Origin: an uncultured Flavobacteriales bacterium
GTDB taxonomy: Bacteria > Bacteroidota > Bacteroidia > Flavobacteriales > BACL11
Direction of reading: 5' to 3'
Assembly: GCA_905181585.1 (NCBI GenBank)
Contig: CAJIYG010000005.1
Coordinates: 1 to 32,614 of the forward strand
DNA: 32,614 bases
The translations under genes and the position numbers were made by a program. Below are positions 24,518 through 32,614 of this stretch, one piece after another; positions within the stretch are counted from its first letter, which is position 1, and every line of letters starts with the position of its first letter. The notes beneath the pieces were generated by a model. That model saw only the letters and a program-made list of their open reading frames with translations, ran no database searches and had not been told where the DNA came from.

Positions 24518-26450
24518 CTAATTTAAAATAATTTTCTTATAAATATTATATTCATTCATTTCAATCTCCAAGAAGTAAATTCCTTTTCTGTAATCATTTA
24601 AACTGATCTGTTCAGTATACTCTCCGATAAACTGCTGCTTATTCTCTATATAGACTTGTGCACCTAATGTATTTAAGATTCGTATGCTTAAACTCTGAAC
24701 CTTATCTGAGCTAAAGGATATATTAAACAGATCCCTTGATGGATTTGGATATACATCTAAGTTATTGATAGAGATTCCCCCATCTGATTTAATTAGTCGC
24801 TGGTTGAGTCCAAAATATTGGAGATGTCCACGTTGGTGATCTATAAGCTGTAATATTAGAATCACAGAATGATCTTGCCTGAGCTCTATAAGACTCTCCA
24901 GATTCAAGACCAAACTTATTTATAAAGAAAGTTGGATAATATACTCCAAAGCCTCCTGCTGTTTGCCAGCTAGCACCTAAAGTATCAACTCTTAATAAAA
25001 TTCTTGCAAAAGTATAAGTAACTGTTGTGTCCCACGTAAACTTAGCCTTAGATGTATTATTATTAAAGGTCTGTACTGATAAATTCGTCATATCTGGACA
25101 AATATCAGATGTAGTAAACTGAACAGCTGGTGTATAATTAGATGATGTTCCACCACAGTAAAAAGCCTTCATCTTAAATTCATATGTTGTAGATGGACTT
25201 AAGTTTAACAACTGCTTAGTAACTGTATTTAATCCAAAAATACATAAACCATTTCCTACTCCTGCAGACTTTGTAATCCAAGAATTAGTTCCTATCTCTC
25301 TATACTTTACAAAGTACTTTAAAACCATACAGGTACTATCATTCATATTATCCCAACCAATCTTAGCTCTTGTATCTATTATATCGTAAGCATATAAAAC
25401 TGTAGGTTTTGGAGCTGGACAAGGTTGTGAGTAAATACAAGAGCCATCATCAATGTTTGATAATGGATCATAATTTAAAGCAGTTGAGTCAGTACATCCT
25501 GCAACTATAGAATCTAAAATCACATAAATTGAATCTGTACTTGAACATCCAAAAGCATTAACAGTTAAACTATTCCATCCTGGATCAAATACAGTAAGAA
25601 AATTACTTGCAGAATTATTGAAGTCCTTAATTGCTCTAACGCTGTGCATATGAGTTTTTGGCATGACCTGAGCGGTACCAGTAATAAAGTTCCATCCTTG
25701 AGCATTAAAGTACAAGGCTTCAGTAGTTTGATCTTCACTAGAGCTCCAGTAGAAATCTTGTGCAAAAGACAAACTATCAATAAAAAATAGATTATTATAA
25801 AGTTTAGTCAGCTCATCTTGAGAAGGTAAAAACCAATCATCATACCCTTCTTGAGTAGATGAATAACATAGTTCTGCTGCAATTCCTAATTGGGAGCATG
25901 CTGGACCAGATCCATGCAATATAAGATTGGTGTTATTTTCTCCAGAATATAAAGAATCACTTGTCATCTGCCCAATTGTATCTCCAACAATACAAACCCA
26001 TCCCCAAGTTGTTGAATCTTCATCATTTGGAGCTGCAACAAAACCATTTCCTAATAAAGTATCTAAATAAAAGATGACACCACCCTGATAATCTTTATTA
26101 TACAAAGAGTCAACACTTCCAAAAGTAGGGTTTTGATTTAATAAATTATTAATTTCAAAAGGAGTATATCCATAATTTAATAATGTTTGAATATCCTGTC
26201 CATTATATAAATTAGATGAATTCCAAGTATAAGTAGCATCTGTAATATTTAATACATTTAACTGCACTAATGAATCATAAGTGATAATAGTATCAGTACT
26301 AAAATTTGCTAATGAATCACAATAAATACAAGATCCATCATCTACATCTGCAATAGGATCAAAATTTAAAGCTAATGGATTAGTACAACCAATATTCTGA
26401 GAAAAAGAAATTAAAGGTAGAGAAAGTAATATTATTAAAATTTTACGCAA
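24518..26450 (-). CDS. T9SS-secreted Lcl/DUF1566 and fibronectin-III protein, frameshifted
   Basis: The N-terminal frame (24789-26450, 553 residues) has a signal peptide (MRKILIILLSLPLISFSQ), a GCTN motif, an Lcl/DUF1566 domain (GGVIFYLDTLLGNG, GYDDWFLPSQDEL, YWSSSE, VRAIKDF), a second GCTD motif and one or two fibronectin-III-like domains. It stops at 24789-24791 after FWTQPATN. The overlapping frame (24518-24913) continues IKSDGGISINNLDVYPNPSRD to a T9SS sorting domain ending KKIILN. Removing one base near 24796-24804 fuses them into about 643 residues. The join falls exactly at the usual linker before a sorting domain, so one gene is the best reading. Lcl domains are linked to collagen-type binding in other bacteria. 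Confidence 0.82.
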
Positions 26451-26456
26451 ATTATT

Positions 26457-29190
26457 TTAATTAATTATAAATTCTTTTGTGATTGAATTCCCTCTGGATC
26501 TGAGAGATAAAAAATATACTCCACTACCTAATTCACTAGTATTTATGTCTATTTTATTATTACCATTAAAACCATTTAAATTATTAGACTGTTTAACAAC
26601 AGTTCCCATCTGATTAAAAATTATCCATCTATAATCTTCATTAGTTTTTAAATTAAAACTTAAATTTATTTTCTCAGATGTTGGGTTTGGATAGATTTTA
26701 CTATCAAAATAATCAAAGCTATTTTCTTGAGTTGAGAGTACTCCACCAGGACCTTGAAGATTAATTTGATAAATACCATTTCCAAAAGTTGCAACAACTA
26801 ATAATCCATCAGATAGTCTAAAGCTAATATCTTCAACTACAGTAGTTCCAAAATCTTGAAAACCAATTTGTTCCCAAACTGTATTAATACCATCTAAGTT
26901 TGTTGTTCCAAATAAACCAACTGTAGTTCCTACAAGATATAAAGTATCATTTGCAAATGGAATAATAGCAGCTGTTCTACAAGAAGGTCCATTTCCTGAA
27001 CCTGAGGGAAATTCTTCTAAATTTCCTGCAATTTTCTCCCATGATTGACCGCCATCTAAACTATGAAATAAAGAATAAACACTATAGTTAGAATAAACAA
27101 CAATAAGTTCATCGGCATTATCTGGATTTACAGCAATATCATGACAGTAAGAATTAGATCCAGTTGGTGGGCCAGTTAATTGTGTTTTTGGTGGATCCCC
27201 AATATGAGCATCATCAATTCTGTATAAATATTTTGATTGGGTTCCATAATAAACAATATTAGGAGGATTTACAGAAGTTGTTATTGTTGATATTTTCATT
27301 TGAGACTGAAGAGTATCTGTAAACTTATGCCAACCAAAATCCGATTTTTGATGTGAGTTATTGTATGGGATATTAACAATATCATTATTTCTCCATAATT
27401 TATTTTTTTCAGCCCAATAAACAACATTGTCGTTATTTGCATCCATTGCAAAAGGATTCTTCCACATGTAATTAGTACTATCACACGAACTAGGATCCAT
27501 TCTTTGATGATCTATTCGAGCCCCAGTATTATCTAACTTCATTTTATATAAAACACCTCTCTGAATAGACATATAAAAATCTTCCTCATTATCAGAGATA
27601 GCCGCAAGCATTCCATCTCCATTAAATGGCATTTCCCAAAAACTGTTAGAAGCAGAAGAAAATGTTACTCTACACCCATTATCTTGTAATCCAGCATGCA
27701 TAACCTCAGAGTTAGCATTTCTACTTACTGTTGCAGTGTATAGCTGGGTAGTATTGTAACCATTATTTAAAGATGTCCAACTAACATTGTTTTCATATAC
27801 ATTTTCAGTTTTGTAAATTCCACCATCATTTCCATTTAATAAAATACTATCATTAGACGGATAATATATAATTTCATGCTGATCTGGATGATGGTTAGTA
27901 TATGAACCCCAATTACCATCTCCCTCTTGTGAACCCGGTAAATAACCTCCAATAATAGTGGTATTACTATCAGAAGTAAAACCATCTGTTGAACGCCATA
28001 AATTTGTCCCTCCAATTATAACTAAATTTGGATCAGTAGGATGAACACTAACTAATAAATCATAAGAACCCTGGGCATTAAAATTATCAAATGAGGAAGA
28101 ATTTCCAGCAGGAATATTAGCAGATAAATCAGTCCAAACTCCCCCATTTCCAGAACCATCTCCTGAAACATATTCGTATTTCCATAAAGAAGTCCAAGTA
28201 CTTCCATTAAAAAAAGTTTCAGAATATTGACCAAAATTATTTGTTTCTGCAGCTATAAAGTAGACAATATTTTCATTAGAAGGGTCTATGCCTATCTCAA
28301 CTCTGCTATAGTTAGGTGCAAATAATGAGTCTGTTATATTCTTCCAAGTTAGACCATCAGATGAGCGCCATATACCTTTTTGGGTATTCTCACTGCTAAG
28401 AGTTGCATAAACAACACCACTTGTTGTTACCTCAACATCTGTATATTGATAGTAAGAATTATTTGGACCACCTAATTCTTTATTCCATGAAATACCACCA
28501 TCTTCTGTTCTATAAATATCTCCTCTAGTTGCTACATAAACAACATCTAAAGTATCGTTACTTTCATCTGTCTTAATACTAAATGTAAAATCAAAATCTC
28601 CATCAAGTAAAGTTGGAGTATTTGTAGTTGTAATTGATAATGAATCCCAACTTAAACCCCCATCAATAGATTTGAAAATTCCATTTCCGTAAATAGAAAT
28701 ATCTCCAAGATATGAACCTCTATTCTCTCCTGTCCCAAAATACCAAACATTCTCTTTTCCGTCTCTTCTATCTTGAGTTAAGCAACTTATCTTATGTTCT
28801 TGATTTGGATTGGTTGTCATAGACCAGGACTGACCACCATCAGTTGATCGAAACATTCCACCAGAAGCACCTCCAGCAAGAATTGTATTTTCATCTAAAA
28901 TATCAAAACATAATGCTCTAGTTCTACCTCCTACATTATAGGGACCTCTACTTTGCCAACTATTTTTTGAGAAAGATTTTGCTTTTGGAAGAGTTTGAGC
29001 AAACATTCTTTCTTTTTTTCTAATGTTTAAAGGGACTTCACCAGTATTGGGATCAACTATACGATTCTTCTCAAATTCTGATCTTTCTAGTGGATTATCT
29101 GAAGCATAGTATATAGTATTTTTATTAGATTTCACTACAAGAAATTAAAATAGTAAAAAAGGAAAGATATAGAACTGAAGTAATTTTCAT
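26457..29190 (-). CDS. Asp-box beta-propeller protein with T9SS sorting domain; signal peptide in another frame
   Basis: The main frame (26457-29135, 892 residues from a GTG) is a sortilin/VPS10-like propeller with many Asp boxes (STDGGQSW, SIDGGLSW, TEDGGISW, SSDGLTW, SLDGGQSW). A T9SS domain ends it (IYPNPTSEKINLSF ... KEFIIN). It lacks a signal peptide. An ATG at 29188-29190 begins MKITSVLYLSFFTILISCS, a lipoprotein-type signal, one base out of frame; removing one base near 29133-29137 gives SCSKSNKNTIYYAS. The gene probably starts at 29190. Related T9SS proteins are common in marine Bacteroidota; the ligand or substrate is unknown. It ends 7 bp before the Lcl gene and is probably co-transcribed with it. 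Confidence 0.8.
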
Positions 29191-29251
29191 AAGTATTGTT
29201 TTTGTAAAAATATCAATTTATTTCCTTTTAGTGAAATCATTTCGAAAATTG

Positions 29252-29259
29252 TAAATTTG
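29252..29259 (+). promoter_or_regulatory. Possible icmF promoter element
   Basis: TAAATTTG matches the Bacteroidota -7 consensus TAnnTTTG, 19 bp before the icmF start. No good TTTG upstream element is seen at the normal distance. The gap of 88 bp between the two divergent genes must also hold the promoter for the propeller gene. Confidence 0.4.
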
Positions 29260-29278
29260 CAAGAAATTAAAAAACCTT

Positions 29279-32200
29279 ATGATTGAAACAAAAATTTATT
29301 CTCCAAAAAATAAAGTTAGAATTGTTACAGCTGCTAGCTTATTTGATGGTCACGATGCTGCAATTAATATCATGAGAAGAATAATTCAATCAACTGGATG
29401 TGAAGTTATACATTTAGGTCATGATCGAAGTGTTGAAGAAGTTGTTGACTGTGCAATTGAAGAAGATGCTAACTCAATAGCTATGACATCATATCAAGGA
29501 GGACATATTGAATATTTAAAATATATGTATGATCTTCTTAAAGAAAAAAAAGCGGAACATATTAAAATATTTGCAGGAGGAGGTGGGACAATATTACCAT
29601 CAGAAATCAAAGAATTACATGATTATGGTATAACAAAAATTTATCATCCAGATGATGGTAGAAAAATGGGATTACAAGGAATGATTAATGATCTTGTAAA
29701 GAAATCTGATTTTCCTCTAGGAGATGATTTAATTATTGATTCTGTAGATTCAAAAAAATCAGCAGATATTATATTAAAAAATCTCAAAGAAAAAAATACT
29801 AATACAATTGCTCGTTTAATTTCTTGTGCAGAAAACTTTCCAGAGAAACATTCAGAAATTTTAAAAAAAATAAAAATAGCTGCGGAGAAATCTAATACTC
29901 CAGTATTGGGTATAACTGGTACAGGAGGAGCAGGAAAGTCTTCTTTAGTTGATGAAGTTGTAAGAAGATTTATTTTTGACTTTACTGATAAAAAAATTGC
30001 TATTATTTCGGTAGATCCGTCCAAAAGAAAGACTGGAGGAGCTTTGCTTGGTGACAGAATACGAATGAATTCTATTAAGTCAAACAGAGTCTATATGAGA
30101 TCATTAGCAACAAGACAAGCTAATTTAGCCTTATCTGCTCATGTAAATGATGCATTAGATATCTTAAAAGCAGCTGAATATGATCTAATAATATTAGAGA
30201 CCTCTGGAATTGGTCAGTCAGATACAGAAATTATTGAACACTCAGATATTTCAATGTATGTAATGACTCCAGAATATGGCGCTGCAACTCAATTAGAAAA
30301 AATTGATATGCTAGACTTTGCTGATTTAATTGCAATAAATAAATTTGATAAAAATGGAAGCCTTGATGCTTTGAGAGATGTCCAAAAACAATATCAGAGA
30401 AATAATCAAAGATTTGATGAAGATGTTAAAAAAATGCCTGTTTATGGGAGTATTGCTTCTCAATTTAATGATCCAGGTATTAACACTTTATATCTAGCTA
30501 TTATTGAAAAATTCTCCAAAGAGAACAAGGGGAACTTCAAATCATCTTTTAAAATTACAGATCAAATGTCAGAGAAGATATTTGTTATTCCTCCCAAGAG
30601 AGTAAGATACCTTTCTGAAATAGCTGATAGCAATAGAAATTATGATCTTTGGGTAAATGAACAAAGAAATATTGCTAGCAAGTTATATGCAATTGATAAG
30701 ACAAAAAAAATTATAGATGGTAGTCCAAAAAAATTAATTGAGGAATTAGATAAAAAGTCTAGCGAACTATTATTAGAACTAGACCCAAAAAATAAAATTC
30801 TTTTAGATGAATGGAAAACACTTACAGAAAAATATAAAAAAGAAATCTTTAAGTATAAAGTTAGAAACAAAGAAATATCTATTCAAACACATACCACTTC
30901 ACTTTCTCACAACCAAATACCCAAAATAACACTTCCTAAATATGAATCTTGGGGAGATATTCTAAACTGGCAATTACAAGAAAATGTCCCTGGTTCATTT
31001 CCATTTACATCAGGTCTTTTTCCTTTCAAAAGAGAAGGAGAAGACCCAACTAGAATGTTTGCTGGAGAAGGGGGACCTGAAAGAACAAATAGACGATTTC
31101 ACTATGTGAGTTTAGGAATGCCTGCTAAAAGATTATCTACAGCATTTGATTCAGTAACTCTTTATGGGAACAACCCAGATTTCAGACCAGACATATACGG
31201 TAAAATTGGAAATGCTGGAGTATCTATATGCTGTTTGGATGATATGAAAAAATTATACTCAGGATTTGAACTTACTGATTCAATGACCTCAGTAAGCATG
31301 ACTATTAATGGCCCTGCTCCTATGCTTCTTGCTTATTTCATGAATGCCGCGATTGATCAAGAATGTGAAAAATATATTTTTGATAATAAACTTGAAAAAG
31401 AGATTGAAAGAAAAATTAAAGATATTTACACTTCTAAAGGAATTAAAAGACCTGAGTACCAAGGTGAAATTCCGGAAGGTAACAATAAACTTGGATTATT
31501 CCTCTTAGGAATAACTGGAGATAAAGTACTGCCAAAAGATATTTATAATAAAATTTCTAGAGTTACTCTTTCTAAAGTAAGAGGAACAGTGCAAGCAGAT
31601 ATATTAAAAGAAGATCAAGCACAAAACACATGTATTTTTAGTACTGAATTTGCTCTTCGAATGATGGGTGATGTACAAGAATATTTTATAAATAAAGAAA
31701 TTAGAAACTTTTATTCTGTTTCTATTTCTGGCTACCATATTGCAGAAGCTGGAGCAAACCCAATATCACAACTTGCATTCACTCTGTCAAATGGTTTTAC
31801 ATATGTAGAATATTATTTGAGTAGAGGAATGGACATTAATGAGTTTGGTCCTAATTTATCTTTTTTCTTCAGTAACGGAGTAGATCCAGAATATGCTGTA
31901 ATAGGTAGAGTAGCTAGAAGAATATGGGCTAAAGCAATGAAAAATAAGTATGGAGCAAATAAACGTGCTCAAATGCTAAAGTACCATATTCAAACATCAG
32001 GAAGATCTTTACATGCTCAAGAAATAGATTTTAATGATATCAGAACTACCCTTCAGGCGTTATATGCAATTTATGATAATTGTAATTCTCTGCATACAAA
32101 TGCTTACGATGAGGCTATTACAACTCCTACAGAAGAATCTGTCAGAAGAGCAATGGCAATACAATTAATTATTAACAAAGAGCTTGGTCTTACAAAAAAT

Positions 32201-32614
32201 GAAAATCCTTTGCAAGGTTCATTTATAATCGAAGAACTAACTGACTTGGTAGAAGAAGCTGTGCTTTTAGAGTTTGATAGAATTACTGATAGAGGTGGTG
32301 TACTAGGTGCAATGGAAACGATGTATCAAAGAAGTAAAATACAAGAAGAATCATTATACTATGAAACTTTAAAACACACAGGAGAATATCCAATTATTGG
32401 AGTAAATACTTTCCTAAACAAAAAAGGATCTCCTACTATTATTCCACAAGAAGTAATTAGAGCAACAAAAAAAGAAAAAGAATATCAAATTTCTATGCTA
32501 GATGAGTTAATAAAAGGAAATTTAAAAGAATCAAAGGAAATTCTTGAAAAAGTTCAAAAAGTTTCAATAAACAATGAAAATATTTTTGAAGTTTTAATGG
32601 AAGCTTCAAAAATC
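29279..32614 (+). CDS. icmF: Fused B12-dependent isobutyryl-CoA mutase (IcmF), cut at its 3' end
   Basis: The frame runs 1112 codons without a stop to the window edge. The N-terminus is a cobalamin-binding domain (SLFDGHDAA; His25 is the lower ligand of the cobalt). It is followed by a MeaB-type GTPase chaperone domain (Walker [11 protein letters not shown]220; guanine motif NKFD). The acyl-CoA mutase domain begins near 560 with [18 protein letters not shown] and [17 protein letters not shown]. This order, in one chain, is diagnostic of IcmF, which interconverts isobutyryl-CoA and butyryl-CoA, rather than the split methylmalonyl-CoA mutase. Most of the expected length of about 1100-1150 residues is present. 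Its own divergent promoter is likely. Confidence 0.93.
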   Translation, partial: MIETKIYSPKNKVRIVTAASLFDGHDAAINIMRRIIQSTGCEVIHLGHDRSVEEVVDCAIEEDANSIAMTSYQGGHIEYLKYMYDLLKEKKAEHIKIFAGGGGTILPSEIKELHDYGITKIYHPDDGRKMGLQGMINDLVKKSDFPLGDDLIIDSVDSKKSADIILKNLKEKNTNTIARLISCAENFPEKHSEILKKIKIAAEKSNTPVLGITGTGGAGKSSLVDEVVRRFIFDFTDKKIAIISVDPSKRKTGGALLGDRIRMNSIKSNRVYMRSLATRQANLALSAHVNDALDILKAAEYDLIILETSGIGQSDTEIIEHSDISMYVMTPEYGAATQLEKIDMLDFADLIAINKFDKNGSLDALRDVQKQYQRNNQRFDEDVKKMPVYGSIASQFNDPGINTLYLAIIEKFSKENKGNFKSSFKITDQMSEKIFVIPPKRVRYLSEIADSNRNYDLWVNEQRNIASKLYAIDKTKKIIDGSPKKLIEELDKKSSELLLELDPKNKILLDEWKTLTEKYKKEIFKYKVRNKEISIQTHTTSLSHNQIPKITLPKYESWGDILNWQLQENVPGSFPFTSGLFPFKREGEDPTRMFAGEGGPERTNRRFHYVSLGMPAKRLSTAFDSVTLYGNNPDFRPDIYGKIGNAGVSICCLDDMKKLYSGFELTDSMTSVSMTINGPAPMLLAYFMNAAIDQECEKYIFDNKLEKEIERKIKDIYTSKGIKRPEYQGEIPEGNNKLGLFLLGITGDKVLPKDIYNKISRVTLSKVRGTVQADILKEDQAQNTCIFSTEFALRMMGDVQEYFINKEIRNFYSVSISGYHIAEAGANPISQLAFTLSNGFTYVEYYLSRGMDINEFGPNLSFFFSNGVDPEYAVIGRVARRIWAKAMKNKYGANKRAQMLKYHIQTSGRSLHAQEIDFNDIRTTLQALYAIYDNCNSLHTNAYDEAITTPTEESVRRAMAIQLIINKELGLTKNENPLQGSFIIEELTDLVEEAVLLEFDRITDRGGVLGAMETMYQRSKIQEESLYYETLKHTGEYPIIGVNTFLNKKGSPTIIPQEVIRATKKEKEYQISMLDELIKGNLKESKEILEKVQKVSINNENIFEVLMEASKI

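Noticed and set aside
29644..30024. Minus-strand coding frame inside icmF
   Set aside because: It is antisense to the B12-binding and GTPase domains of a clear enzyme gene and has no independent support.

Overview
The window is AT-rich (by eye about 30% G+C) and comes from a member of the Bacteroidota, most likely a Flavobacteriales lineage. The evidence is three large secreted proteins and one small one with type IX secretion (T9SS) C-terminal sorting domains, TAnnTTTG-type promoter elements, an exonuclease-DnaE fusion, a DUF58 gene next to trxA, and many short MKK-type lipoproteins. No rRNA, CRISPR array, complete transposase or integrase was found.

Region 1 (1-5.3 kb) is an accessory island ending at a tRNA-Asp gene. 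It holds short signal-peptide, lipoprotein and membrane genes, several of them broken, laid out with dispersed repeats. The repeats are: a divergent promoter module (31-107 and 4721-4797), a 17-bp near-palindromic box (63, 1243, 4753), a hairpin-forming element of about 75 bp (1121-1195 and 4228-4303), four copies of a gene family sharing one leader (108, 746, 2740, 4798), and a block of about 120 bp that carries the last 16 nt of the tRNA-Asp (3125-3245 and 5179-5298). A displaced piece of a yfhO-like gene sits inside a lipoprotein gene near 2.0-2.15 kb. The duplicated tRNA end and the mosaic genes make this the most unusual part of the window.

Region 2 (5.3-19.6 kb) is conserved chromosomal backbone: DUF58 protein, thioredoxin, PolIII alpha with a fused proofreading exonuclease, a PLP-dependent cystathionine beta-synthase/cysteine synthase-type enzyme and a LolC/E-type permease (all minus strand); a NamZ-type N-acetylmuramidase (plus); a YkgJ cysteine-cluster protein, a class I aminotransferase and a DUF1573 protein (minus); and valyl-tRNA synthetase (plus, with a one-base frameshift).

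Region 3 (19.6-29.2 kb, minus strand) is mostly cell-surface genes: a 1227-residue protein with a cupredoxin domain, a lamin-tail-like region and many repeats; an SGNH hydrolase; a MORN-repeat lipoprotein; an Lcl/DUF1566-fibronectin protein (frameshifted); and an Asp-box beta-propeller protein whose signal peptide lies in another frame. The three large proteins carry T9SS sorting domains. Region 4 (29.28 kb to the end, plus strand) is icmF, a fused B12-dependent isobutyryl-CoA mutase, cut by the window edge. Several single-base frameshifts, one of them in the essential valS, suggest residual sequence errors, so some apparent pseudogenes may be artefacts.
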